Assembly (NCBI GenBank): GCA_030710605.1
Contig: CP092874.1
Coordinates: 17,324,062-17,388,061 of the forward strand
Length of the DNA stretch: 64,000 nt
Reading direction: 5' to 3'
Source: Cordylochernes scorpioides
Lineage: Eukaryota; Arthropoda; Arachnida; Pseudoscorpiones; Chernetidae
The position numbers were made by a program, and so were the translations under genes. The notes beneath the pieces are model-generated. The model was not told the DNA's origin and made no database searches. It saw nothing but the letters and a program-made list of their open reading frames with translations. Below are positions 1 to 9,745 of the stretch, piece after piece. Numbering within the stretch: the first letter of the stretch is position 1; each line of letters starts with the position of its first letter.

Positions 1-143
1 TCCTTAAGTTTTGTCCATGAGTGTATATACACTTGGTTATCTCGTGTGTCTTCAATAAAGGTCACTGTAATATCGTTCAGAGTTATTGTCTGAATCCCGA
101 TATACAAGCTAAAAGGTATAACTTTATTTTGTCCATCTAGATA
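1..143 (-). repeat. 117-bp family, truncated copy at window edge
   Basis: About 1.2 units of the 117-bp repeat in the orientation that reads CTTAAGTTTTGTCCATGAG. The unit includes the characteristic 'ttcaataaaggtcactg' stretch. The right end is a decayed terminal repeat around 125-143. The left end is cut by the window. Confidence 0.85.
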
Positions 144-613
144 TTAATTCCAGAATTTTTGCATTCAGGATTTAAGTAAATTGATTTCAGAACCACTCAC
201 CCATATGTTAATGGCTGTAAGAGGACACAGTAAACACTTGTGTCTTAATTAAAGGTAAACAAAATTGTTACAAATCCTTTCTACACTTGTACATAGAAGA
301 AGCACCGAGGTTCTATATTTAGATCATAGAAGTACGGTGTTGTCATTGGAAAAATAGAGAAAAAAGTTTTCAAATTTTATTTTTCCAATACGAATGGTGT
401 CACGCGTTATCTTTTTGTTTGGTACAAGATCCTTGGTCAAATTGGGAAAACACTTATGGCACGGAGGTGTGACGTAACAAAAGACCGTATTCTGGGGATC
501 GAATGGCAACTAATTGGGTCAGTGACGTGTTCGATAGTCGATTATCCGATTTCTTATCCCCGCTGATAGCTTAAGGACACGTGAAGACTCTTGTGTCATC
601 TTTTATAAGGATA
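144..613. other. unassigned AT-rich spacer
   Basis: No coding region, RNA gene or repeat of the families listed here was recognised. Short open frames in it show no domain or compositional sign of coding. Confidence 0.5.
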
Positions 614-980
614 TCTATATCTATATATATAAAAATCAATGTTTGTATGTTTGTTTGTTTGTATGTCCGGTATACAAATTCGCAGTAGTTCACTAATTCA
701 AACCAAAATTTCATTACATAGGTAAAAAAATACGGGGAAGACGATAGGCTATTTAAAAATATATATAAACCAATTATTAAAACTATATATTCAAATTATT
801 CTACTAAGCTCACGAACAGCGCCCTCTATTAAATATCAGATTAAATTATGCTGATGCAAACAAATAGATAATGCTAATAACAAACAATTATTTAAAAAAT
901 CTTATCTAAATATATATCACTCGGGTAGATATGCACACGGGTCAATCCCGGGGCGAAGCCCGGGTCACCCCCCCGTCTAG
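614..980 (+). mobile_element. short non-autonomous Helitron
   Basis: The 5' end begins TCTATATCTATATATA and runs into a GTTTGTATGTTTG-type stretch, as in other Helitrons here. The 3' end has a GC-rich hairpin (CCCGGGGCGAAGCCCGGG, 946-964) and terminates in CTAG at 977-980, followed by T; the 5' end is preceded by A. This is the A|T insertion pattern and hairpin-CTAG terminus of Helitrons. It has no coding capacity. A closely related copy lies on the minus strand at 27,810-28,169. The second TC at 620 is an alternative start. Confidence 0.8.
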
Positions 981-1125
981 TAATAAATAAACTTAACAAC
1001 TCTAAAATGATCATTTCTTTATTAATTTTTAACCCTTTGTTTTTTATTGTGGGAAACGCTCGGCAAACGTATATATAAAAACGAGAAAGGAACGAAGTAG
1101 CAAATTCGAATCTGATTTATCAATA

Positions 1126-1346
1126 TACACTCATGGACAAAACTTAAGGAAGTGGAAACTCTTTGATGTCGTCGGTCGTATTATTTATATTTATAATTTT
1201 TTTTTTTTGAAGGAGACAGAGGCAATTTTGTTCCTACTGGTTATCTGGTTTGTCTTCAATAAAGATCACTGTAATATCTTTCAAAGTTATTGTTCCGATA
1301 TACATGCTAAAAGGTACAACTTCCTTAAGTTTTGTCCATGAGTGTA
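1126..1346 (+). mobile_element. single-unit 117-family TIR element (MITE)
   Basis: It starts TA|CACTCATGGACAAAACTTA and ends with the inverted form ...CCATGAGTG|TA, so terminal inverted repeats of about 26 bp are flanked by a TA dinucleotide. Next to the left terminus is a T-rich block with 'gtcgtcggtcgt' and 'ggagacagaggcaattttg'. The rest is essentially one 117-bp unit. The ends resemble Tc1/mariner non-autonomous elements; no transposase is present. This copy is the likely unamplified form of the arrays elsewhere in the window. Confidence 0.8.
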
Positions 1347-1640
1347 TGTGTATTATCTATATTTGTGTAGAGATAAATATAACTTGTATAAGAAAGGTTC
1401 AGCCAAACAACGCGACCATAACAAACCAACCGTAGTATATTGAACCACCGTCAGTGACTCCGGACCGACAAATGGCGACACATTAACCTCCCTCCTATTT
1501 CCATAATTATCTGTGAATTTATTACCAGGGTGGCCAGTTAGTCTCCCTATTTCCGCGCTCAAACGATCACTGATTAATTGTCCAAAATTCCGTCGTTCCT
1601 TTATACATACAGCAATCAAAATATATTTATAAAATATATA
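1347..1640. other. unassigned spacer
   Basis: Nothing recognised. A frame of 88 codons on the minus strand (1,353-1,619) lacks any familiar motif and is probably chance. Confidence 0.4.
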
Positions 1641-2004
1641 TTATATAATCTAAAAATTCAAATATTTCTATATTTTAAAATATATATATTTTTATTCATT
1701 GATATTTTTACTTTTGGTTATCATCGTTTTTAGAAAGACTTTCAGTTTTGTTGTAAATATGCGTAGTTAACATATCTATCTTTTTGAATCACTAATATAT
1801 AGGATTAAATTAAAAATTATATATTTATTGCGAAAATAACTAATGTGTAATATTTCCTCAAGTAATTGAAATAAAAGCTACTTGATGGTAAATAATTATC
1901 TTTTTCTTATCACGACTGCACCTTTAACCCTTTATCTTATCGATCTTTTGTCTTATCAACCCTTTATCTAACAACAAACAAATTATTCATAATATATATA
2001 TATT
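1640..2004 (+). repeat. AT-rich dispersed repeat X
   Basis: It shares the blocks 'agaaagactttcagttttg', 'tgtaatatttcctcaagta' and 'cacgactgcac' with sequences at 28,575-28,950 (inverted), 28,970-29,295 and 41,690-42,030 (inverted). It is bounded on the right by a 'tatctaacaacaacaaa' end. No coding capacity; class unknown. Confidence 0.7.
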
Positions 2005-2005
2005 A

Positions 2006-3215
2006 TCTCTATATATATAAAATTGAATGTCTGTCTGTCTGTACTCTATAGATTCAAAAACCATACATCCAATCGCCGTGAAATTTTGGGGTATTATTAG
2101 GTATATCCCCGGGAAGGTTTTTGAAAAATAATTTCATGAATATCTTGAATATCTTTAGAGTTATTTGCAGATTTGTAGATTTAACTCGCAAGCAGCCCCC
2201 ATTGCGACGATGAAAACAAGTTTTTTTATCTATAAGTTTTATTATCACTAAGTTTGTTATCTTAAAGATTATTTATCAAAAGTAAGATTTTCTACCTATT
2301 AATTGCGTACAAGTCAAAGTTAGTTTTATCATTTATCTACAACATATATATTGGGAGAATAGATAAAATGATGATTTTGTAATGTCTGTGCTTCACTTCC
2401 ATCAATAATTGACAATATGACCCAGAATAAGTATATTGCTACGGCGCTTTATGGTTTCCACAAGTCCATATCTCAGAAGAAGGCCAAGTGATACTCACTC
2501 CTCACTTTCTTACTGCTACTCTTTTTGTGTTGATTTCTTGCTTCCCTCTTTCTTCTTCTTATTATTTTTTTCCTTTTCTTGTTTTTTTTCTCTTTTTACT
2601 CTGTATATATCGTTGTTTCCTTTGTCTCACTGCTTTGTTCTTATGCATACCTCTGGTGAATCCTGTATAGGGTCAGTGACCCTAAATAAAGGCTTTTTTG
2701 TTGTTGTTGTTGTTGATTTTGTAATGTAGAAAATTAGGAAAGACAAAATTCAGGATGACACGGCAATTTATTTGAGACAAGAATAATGATAATTAATATT
2801 GGTTGAATTCAACTTATCGAGTATTTTTCAAGGGACCGGGAAAAAAATGTTCACTTTATCGAGAGATTCAAATTTACGAGTTTCAAATTATCAAAATATA
2901 TATATTATTTTTTACATATGTTATATTCAAATGGCATTTATGTAGGGATAATTTTATTGTTAATATTCATTTTGATGTATTGTATACATTTGATCATTAA
3001 TAAATTATTATTTAGGTATTAAAACTGCCTTTTTGTTCAAAGACAGCAACGTTTGAACGGGTACAGCTAGGTGGAGCAGATAATCAAACATAAAGTTATC
3101 TTGCCAAGTATAGATTCAGTAGGGATTGGATGTTTTCTAGAATTGTTTTAACTAATGTTCGTTAGGTAAACTTTCACTAGGGTAAAACCCGGGCGAAGCC
3201 GGGTACATCCGCTAG
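2006..3215 (+). mobile_element. non-autonomous Helitron with internal LINE insertion
   Basis: The 5' end is TCTCTATATATATAAAATTG followed by repeated CTGT. The 3' end is a hairpin (CCCGGGCGAAGCCGGG) about 12 bp before the terminal CTAG at 3,212-3,215, followed by T. The interior has no Rep/helicase. The segment near 2,060-2,130 recurs at 20,520-20,590 (inverted) and 56,490-56,565. A 5'-truncated LINE sits inside at 2,386-2,714. Confidence 0.8.
2386..2714 (+). mobile_element. 5'-truncated LINE 3' end, (GTT)n tail
   Basis: A 329-bp insert is flanked by a perfect 13-bp direct repeat, GATTTTGTAATGT (2,373-2,385 and 2,715-2,727). Its 3' end reads 'ccctaaataaaggc' and then TTTTTT(GTT)n. The target duplication and simple-repeat tail show target-primed retrotransposition. 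Similar tails occur at 3,553 and 62,070. Only 3' untranslated and perhaps the last coding bases are left; a 97-codon frame across it is not evidently protein-coding. Confidence 0.75.
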
Positions 3216-3317
3216 TTGATTTATATTATACGTTACATTTCCCCTCCTATTGTATAGTTATACATGGTTACTGAATCTATTGATTACATTTATAATTTTG
3301 GTAGGTTGAAATATATA

Positions 3318-3483
3318 GGTCTTGTAAAACAACATTTGAAAATTATTCCGCATGTGTTTCTTTTTTACGAAAAATCGAAATTTATTTTTAAGGAGAAATA
3401 ACGATTATTTCTAACCTTAAGGATGAAGTATGAAAGGATGAATTGTGAAGAGCAATGATAAACGGAAAAATAAAAGTGTCTAG
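3318..3483 (-). mobile_element. SINE-1 body fragment
   Basis: In inverted orientation it matches the body of the SINE copies at 19,905-20,095 and 61,012-61,230. Shared blocks include 'acacttttatttttccg' and the 'gaaacacatgcgg' end. The tRNA-like head is missing or decayed. Confidence 0.6.
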
Positions 3484-3552
3484 GGATATAGGTCCTGTCT
3501 TGAGGCTTCCATACACTCCAAGAAGTGATGTTACATTTTAAAAATATGGTTT

Positions 3553-3665
3553 GTATTTACAACAACAACAAAAAGGTTTTTATTAGGGCCCATTGCCCTG
3601 TATGGATTCGCCATACAACAACAAAACAATGTAGCAATTCCTCTCTCTTTCCCCTTGTGCACGCG
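3553..3665 (-). mobile_element. LINE 3' tail fragment, (GTT)n
   Basis: On the minus strand the sequence ends '...taataaaaacctttttg' followed by (TTG)n. This is the same style of tail as at 2,700 and 62,070. It is too short to classify. Confidence 0.5.
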
Positions 3666-4022
3666 AGTCTTTGTTTGAAATGGGATTTATTTACACATCT
3701 GTTCTAAAACTTTCCTCACTACCTTTTTTGTGTATGAATCTATTTACAATTGATCTGTAGAAATTATAGAGTTCTATTGCTATATTTTTATTTTCTGAAA
3801 TAGTTCTCAGCGTCTTCAGTGGGTTGCTAAGTCTCCAAAAGGTGTAGGTTTGTATTTTATTATTCTGACTTTTTAAAATTAAATAATACAAAACAAGTAT
3901 CTGGAGATGAGCTTTTTAAAATTTTTATTAACGCAATATCAAACTTTCGGGTATCTCTAACACTTTTACTGGAGTACATAAAAACGAATAAAAAAACGCC
4001 GTTTTAATTTGTTTGTGTTCTT

Positions 4023-4055
4023 CTGTAGAAGCACAGAGAAATGCCCGAAAGTTCG
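4023..4055 (+). ncRNA. Penelope-type CTGTAGAAG/GAAAG motif
   Basis: It reads CTGTAGAAG, a short hairpin, then CCCGAAAGTTCG. The same layout is found at both ends of the Penelope pair (34,074 and 37,338). It resembles a hammerhead core with a changed CTGATGA box. Probably a relic of a Penelope terminal repeat, not an active RNA. Confidence 0.4.
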
Positions 4056-4331
4056 AGATTACATGAATAAAAATGAAAATAAACTCAACTACAGATACTT
4101 GTTTTATTACAAAATTGTCCCAAAATTTCGTAAAAACTTGCAAAAATTTGAAATACCAATATTATACTAATATTATATGCCGTTATGTATAATGTATTTG
4201 TATTATGTATAAAGTAATTGTATTATTATGTATTCGCCGTAATAATATTATTCGCCAAGTAATAATAAAAACAACGTTTAAATAACAAACACGAACTTTT
4301 TAAACAACATTATAATTTATATTTAGTCTAT

Positions 4332-4541
4332 AAAGAGGGAGCCAAAAGCTTCCCCATGTGCACTAGGTGCAAAACCGAAGAGACCACTCCCCAACATATA
4401 CTAAATTGTATTGGAAAGGACAAAGGATCCATATGCGGATAACCAAGAAGAGTTCTTGAACTTCTTCATGAGCACGACCTCCGTTTTGGCTCCTCTCTGC
4501 CCCCGCGGGTTCATGCAGGACGCCGAGCTTTTCTCTGTTAA
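4332..4541 (+). pseudogene. LINE reverse transcriptase C-terminus (broken)
   Basis: This frame encodes a cysteine-histidine cluster (CTRCKTEETTPQHILNC, C-x2-C...H-x3-C) of the type that ends Jockey/I-like LINE ORF2 proteins. After an in-frame TAA at 4,440-4,442 the same frame continues through 'RRVLELLHEHDL', which fits the usual leucine-rich tail, and stops at 4,539. About 190 bp of GC-richer 3' untranslated sequence follows to about 4,735. The rest of ORF2 is absent, so this is a 5'-truncated copy. A second copy of the same C-terminus and 3' sequence lies on the minus strand at 39,475-39,790. Class assignment is inferred from the motif only. Confidence 0.6.
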
Positions 4542-5019
4542 TCCTCAACTTTCCCCTGGTTCTGGTGCCACTTGAGACGTACTAGGAGAGTGTTTTTTGA
4601 TCCCAAACTTTGTCCTTACTGTCCCGTGCGGACTTCCCACTCTGCACGCTTTACCACTCAACCCCGACTGCTTCCAACTCACTTGTTGGCTTACCCGGGT
4701 TTACGACATATATATTTTTAATCTATATATCCAGGAGATTTAAAGAAATTGATCTGACTTTCTTAAACCACTGTTGTGTTGGGGAGTAGTTAGTTCTTTA
4801 TTAACACAGTCTCATAATATACAACAACTCTTATATAACGTATTGTATTAATTAAGGAAATAAAAACATCACCTGATTTCGTATAACTGACGCTGATGGT
4901 TTGTGCCGTCTGTCGGAATAAATATCGAATAATCGTTTTTTTTTTTAAATGTGTTCCAGAAGATTGACAAAAAATATCTTTTCATGTAAAATTAAATCAA
5001 TTTTCAATGGTAAATTGGT

Positions 5020-5190
5020 AGATTAAACTTGCGAAACCGCTGGTAGGGTTACCCACTGATGAGCCAGGCCCTCCCATTATTTTTTTTCCATTGCAGTAAG
5101 AGCAGTAGAAATTATTTAATTTTTAAAAAGAATCATACGCGTCTATAATAGTTTCGAGTTTTCATAACAGATGGCGCGCTAATGTATCAA
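5020..5190 (+). repeat. GCGAAACC/CTGATGAG foldback family copy
   Basis: It contains the boxes GCGAAACC and ACTGATGAGCC, the CCCTCCC strand, then 'gcagtaagagcagtagaaa' and the distal box AGATGGCGCGC near 5,170. The first helix has a mismatch (CTTGC with GCCAG). Sequence up to about 5,265 resembles the tail shared with the hammerhead element family. Confidence 0.7.
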
Positions 5191-5280
5191 TTTCCAATGT
5201 AACTCTTAATTACGCAATCAGAAGATTGTGTTAATTTATCAACCTGATCCCAGTACATTTTCAAAGTTGTACTACATACA

Positions 5281-5530
5281 CACTCATGGACAAAACTTAA
5301 GGAAGTTGTACATTTTAGCATGTATATCGGGATTCAGACAATAACTCTGAAAGATATTACAGTGACCTTTATTGAAGACATACGAGATAATCAAGTGTAT
5401 ATACACTCATGGACAAAACTTAAGGAAGTTTTACCTTTTAGCATGTATATCGGGATAATAACTCTGAAAGATATTACAGTCACCTTTATTGAAGACACAT
5501 GAGATAACCAAGTGTATATACTTAAGGAAG
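5281..5530 (+). repeat. 117-bp satellite array, left part
   Basis: It begins CACTCATGGACAAAACTTA and runs just over two units up to the Gypsy insertion. The array was continuous with 9,746-11,696 before that insertion: the 5-bp target GGAAG lies in the unit's 'cttaaggaag' motif on both sides. Confidence 0.9.
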
Positions 5531-5673
5531 TGTTATGTATGATATCAATATTCATTGAGATTTATTTATCATCATCATTTATTGTATAAATGCTTTGTTT
5601 TTAATTAAAAGATTAGTATGTAAAAATGACTAGCGTTGCGTCGTAAATCTCTTAAACTAGAAGATACATAATA
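5531..5673 (+). repeat. 5' LTR of Gypsy element
   Basis: 143 bp from TGTTATGTATG to ACATAATA. The short ends are imperfect inverted repeats (TGTTATGT/ACATAATA). One difference from the 3' LTR. Confidence 0.93.
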
Positions 5674-5674
5674 A

Positions 5675-5687
5675 ATTGGCGACGAGA
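5675..5687 (+). other. primer-binding site
   Basis: ATTGGCGACGAG directly follows the 5' LTR. TGGCGACGAG is complementary to a tRNA 3' end CTCGTCGCCA, which suggests tRNA-Ser, as used by Mag-type elements. The tRNA identity is inferred. Confidence 0.6.
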
Positions 5688-5766
5688 AAAAAGATTTTTT
5701 TTTAAGGTAAAGTAATCTTGAGCTAATTTTTAAACTAATTTTAAACTAAATTTTAATTTTTTAAAG

Positions 5767-6303
5767 ATGGCTAGTTTCGGGAATATTGAGAATTTTGATC
5801 CTTCTAAGCCAGAGAAGTGGACAACGTACGTGGAGAGAATGATATTCTTTTTCCTTGCAAATGGAATTGAAAAGATCACGCAGAAAAAAGCTATTTTTCT
5901 CACTTTAATAGGCCCTGAAACTTATGCATTGGCAAGGTCATTGGCCGCGCCAAAAGATTTAGCTCATGTAAATTATGAAGAGATACTTACTATCCTGACT
6001 GGACATTTTTGCCCTAAGCCCAATGTGATAGTCCAGCGATACCATTTTAGCAAACATAATCAAGGTAATGAACCGATTGCTACTTATATAGCAGAATTAA
6101 GAAGATTAAGTGAGAATTGTGAGTTTGTTGATCTGGATGATCGTTTAAGAGACAGATTAGTGTGTGGCTTAAAAAAAGAGTCACTTGTGAAGAGATTATT
6201 GTCGGAGGCAGCTTTGACTTTTGAAAAAGCCATGGATATAGCACTATGTGATGAGTCGGCAAGTGCAAATGCTAGTGTTTTGATGGAGACGACTCCTGAG
6301 TGA
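5767..6303 (+). CDS. gag: Gypsy gag (capsid region)
   Basis: This 178-codon frame starts with the first ATG after the 5' LTR and primer site. The protein has the helical layout of a Ty3/Gypsy Gag capsid: an N-terminal 'FDPSKPEKWTTYVERM' region, a central 'GPETYALARSLAAP' stretch and a 'LRRLSENCEFVDLDDRLRDR' segment typical of Mag-like Gag. It would assemble the cytoplasmic particle in which reverse transcription occurs. It ends at TGA 6,301-6,303, before the nucleocapsid zinc knuckle, which lies in the next open segment of the same frame. Two more stops and a 14-bp tandem duplication (GAGTGAACCATTTA) lie between, so gag and nucleocapsid are separated here by decay or by design. Confidence 0.8.
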   Translation: MASFGNIENFDPSKPEKWTTYVERMIFFFLANGIEKITQKKAIFLTLIGPETYALARSLAAPKDLAHVNYEEILTILTGHFCPKPNVIVQRYHFSKHNQGNEPIATYIAELRRLSENCEFVDLDDRLRDRLVCGLKKESLVKRLLSEAALTFEKAMDIALCDESASANASVLMETTPE

Positions 6304-6378
6304 ACCATTTAGAGTGAACCATTTAATTTCAAATCGAAAAAGTAACCTGAATTCAATAGAATTGCGAAAGGATTAAAT

Positions 6379-9300
6379 ATGAAAATTATTTGTATACGAT
6401 GCAAAGGAAATCATTTGCCTCATGTATGCAAATTCAGAAATTCAAAATGCTTCAAGTGTGGAAAAATTGGTCATCTGCAGAAGGCATGCCTGACTAGAGT
6501 AAAGAAATTTGAATACTTGAATAGAAGTAATAGTGATACATACCTACACTGTATTGGAACTGAAAGTTTAAGTAATCCTTTTTACATAATGGTAAAATTG
6601 GATAATCATGACGTATCAATGCTTATAGATTCAGGAAGTGCATACTCATTACTAAATAACGAAACATTTTTAAAATATTGGAAAGTAACCCAACTTGAGA
6701 AATCTGAAGTGCTATTGAAGACATGGTCGTCAAGTCACGTCAAGATTTTGGGAAAGCTTTTTGTTAAAGCAAAAGTAACAAATGGTTTTAAAAAATTATC
6801 AATTTTGGTGGCTAATGGTCTGGGTCCTAACATTCTGGGAAGGCAGTGGTTTGAAGCGTTTCGCCTGAGGATAAATATTTTGAATCATATCGAAACAAAT
6901 CCTTTTTCTTCTGAATTTGAAGAAGTATTTAAACAGGAAATTGATGCCTATAATGGACCTTTGATCCATATTGACATTCCTGAGAATGCAGAACCCAAAT
7001 TTGTAAAGGCCAGAACCGTGCCATTTGCTCTGAGAGAACTAGTAGATAAAAAATTAAAATCACTGGAAGAGCAAGGGGTTGTTGAACCTGTTAAATTTAC
7101 GAAATGGGCATCACCAATTGTGACGGTCCTAAAGAATGACGGCACTATAAGAATATGCCACGATTATAAAAGTACAGTGAATTTGTATAGTAATCCTGAT
7201 AAATACCCACTGCCCACAATTCCGCAACTTTTGGATAGATTGAGAGGTGGCAGAGTGTTTACTAAGTTGGACATGGCTCAAGCATATCAGCAGTTGAAAG
7301 TGGATGAAACATCTGCAGAGATTCTCGCTATTAATACACCTAGAGGTTTATATAAGGTGAAGCGTATTCCTTTTGGCTTAAATTCAGCCGTGGGAACATT
7401 CCAGAGATTCATGGATACTCTTCTGAGTGGAATTGATGGAGTTGCAGTGTATTTAGATGATGTCCTAATTTCAGGAAGAGATTGTGATGATCTTAAAAGA
7501 AAAACTGAAAAGGTACTGCTACGCTTCAGAGAATCTGGACTTCGTCTGAAAAAAGAAAAATGCCATTTTTATGTTCCAGAAATTGAATTTCTAGGAATGA
7601 TTATTGATCATAAAGGAATTCATCCGTCCGAAGAAAAGTTGAGAGCAATTAAAGATGCCAGACCACCATCTAATAAAAGGGAATTGATGTCTTTTCTTGG
7701 ACTTCTTAATTATTATTAGAGGTTTTTGAATAATAAAGCCACAGTAGCTGAACCTCTCCATAGACTGTTGGACAGTAATAGTCCATGGAAATGGAATAAA
7801 GAACATCAAAGATCTTTTGCAGAGGTTAAAAACTTGATTAGCTCTAAGTCTGTTTTAGCACATTTTAATGAAGATCTGCCTATCTTGGTCAACTGTGATG
7901 CGTCAGAGTATGGTGTTGGAGCCATTTTGTCGCAAATAGACCATGGTGTTGAAAGACCAGTTGTGTTTGCCTCCCGAACTTTAAATAAAACTGAGAGAAG
8001 ATATGCAGTAATTGATAAAGAGGCATTAGCAGTCATTTTTGGTGTATCAAAGTTTTCACAGTATCTTCTAGGGAGAAAATTTAAAATTTTGACGGATCAT
8101 AAACCCCTAGTTGGAATATTCAACCCCAAAAAGCCGATACCTCAAGTGCTATCACCGCGCATGTTGAGATGGTGTTTGACTCTGGCTGCGTATACTTATA
8201 ATATAGAGTATAAACCGGGAAAAGTGAATTGTAATGCCGATGCATTAAGTAGACTGCCTTTAAATGAATGTCCAAGTGTAGTTCCGAACCCTTCAGAGGT
8301 GTTCTTTATAGAATCGGAACATGCTGCAATTAATTCTTCGGAAGTGGCAAAACTAACCAGTAAAGATCCAATTCTTTCTAAGGTTAAATTCTGGGCAATG
8401 AATGGGTGGCCTGAAAGGAGAGTTGATGATACATTTAAAGATTTTGTCTCCAAATCTAATGAAATATCAGTTCATAAAGATTGTTTATTGTGGGGGAGCA
8501 GAGTGATAATTCCTGAAAGGTTGAGAAGAGACATCTTAAATCTCTTGCATGATACTCACATTGGCATAGTGGGGACAAAAGCGCTTGCTCGAGGATTATG
8601 CTGGTGGTCCAAGATGGATGGAGATATTGAGCGGATGATATCCAGTTGTGCGGTTTGTTTGTCGTGTAGTCACGATCCGCCAAAAACTGACGTATATCCT
8701 TGGATTTGGCCATCAAGACCTTGGTCGAGACTACATATAGATCATGCGGGTCCCTTTCAAGGAAAACTTTTGCTTGTTGTAGTAGATGCCTATTCTAAGT
8801 GGATTGAGGCTAAAATCGTATCTACAACATCTACTGAAACTACCATCAATTGCCTAAAGGAAATATTCGCGTCCCACGGGTTGCCGGATGTGATAGTTTC
8901 AGATAATGGTACGTCCTTCACATCGGAACTTTTCAAGACTTTCTTAAAAAGAAATGGCGTAAGGCATATCTTGTGTGCGCCTTATCATGCAGCGTCAAAT
9001 GGGTAGGTGGAAAGAGCTATTCAGACGCTTAAAAATCTGCTAAGAAAGAACAGCTCGAGAAATTGGACGACTAGGTTATCTAGATCGTTGTTATCCATGA
9101 GAATAGCTATAAACAGCACGACGCAGAAATCCCCAGCACAGTTGTTGATGAACAGAAACCTGAAGAGTCTCATAAATAAATTTCATCCTGAAGGTGTGTC
9201 GGAGGGAAGGATGCGACAGGAAAACAAGTTCATAAGAAATTGGAAACCCCATAGAGTGGTAAATGAAGGACAGGCAGTTATAGCACGAGGGTACCATGGC

Positions 9301-9576
9301 CCCAGATGGCTACCAGGTGTAGTGCGGGAAAAAACTGGTCCTGTTTCTATTAAGGTAGAGACAAATGACGGAGAAATTGTAAACCGGCATTTAGATCAAG
9401 TCAGGAGTTGTGGGGAAAGTGAAGCCTTGCCATCTACATCATCGACCCCTCAAGTGACACCTGATTTTGAAAGACCTCCGGCTGTTCAAGAAACTGATTC
9501 TTCAGAAGGAACCCCAAAGCCTGTGTTGAGGAGATCCTTGAGAATAAGGAAACCTCCTACGTTTTTTGAAAATTAA
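6379..9576 (+). pseudogene. pol: Gypsy nucleocapsid-pol with two in-frame stops
   Basis: One reading frame of about 1,065 codons is interrupted by TAG at 7,717-7,719 and TAG at 9,004-9,006, with no frameshift. Counted from the ATG at 6,379: two CCHC knuckles at about 5-37, aspartic protease with DSG at 84-86, reverse transcriptase with YLDD at about 357-360, RNase H starting near CDASEYG (about 505), integrase zinc finger H-H-C-C at about 723-760, integrase catalytic D (IDHAGPF, about 787), D (SDNGTS, about 841) and E (about 878), and a GPY/F-like C-terminus (GPRWLPGVV). The first stop falls just after the conserved LLNYY of the RT thumb, the second within the integrase motif before the catalytic E. 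All catalytic residues are otherwise present. Alternative: readthrough of amber codons, for which I see no supporting signal. Confidence 0.88.
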
Positions 9577-9589
9577 GTTATCTTTGGCT

Positions 9590-9602
9590 AATGGGGAGGA
9601 GT
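9590..9602 (+). other. polypurine tract
   Basis: AATGGGGAGGAGT lies directly before the 3' LTR and would prime plus-strand DNA synthesis. Confidence 0.75.
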
Positions 9603-9745
9603 TGTTATGTATGATATCAATATTCATTGAGATTTATTTATCATCATCATTTATTGTATAAATGCTTTGTTTTTAATTAAAAGATTAGTAAGTAAAAATG
9701 ACTAGCGTTGCGTCGTAAATCTCTTAAACTAGAAGATACATAATA
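9603..9745 (+). repeat. 3' LTR of Gypsy element
   Basis: 143 bp, identical to the 5' LTR except A at 9,691. Followed by the target copy GGAAG and the resumed 117-bp array. Confidence 0.93.

Larger units (their letters stand above)
5531..9745 (+). mobile_element. Ty3/Gypsy LTR retrotransposon, Mag-like
   Basis: A 4,215-bp element with 143-bp LTRs, a primer-binding site, gag, a zinc knuckle-protease-RT-RNase H-integrase pol, and a purine tract. A 5-bp target duplication GGAAG (5,526-5,530 and 9,746-9,750) is perfect. The insertion lies in a 117-bp satellite unit. The LTRs differ at one base (T at 5,619, A at 9,691), so the insertion is young, yet pol carries two in-frame TAG codons. The order RNase H before integrase, the double zinc knuckle and the tRNA-Ser-like primer site fit Mag-type Gypsy elements; that clade call is inference. 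Confidence 0.93.

Noticed and set aside
2436..2729. 97-codon frame with hydrophobic stretch
   Set aside because: Lies over a LINE 3' untranslated region and its (GTT)n tail; the hydrophobic run is pyrimidine-rich DNA.
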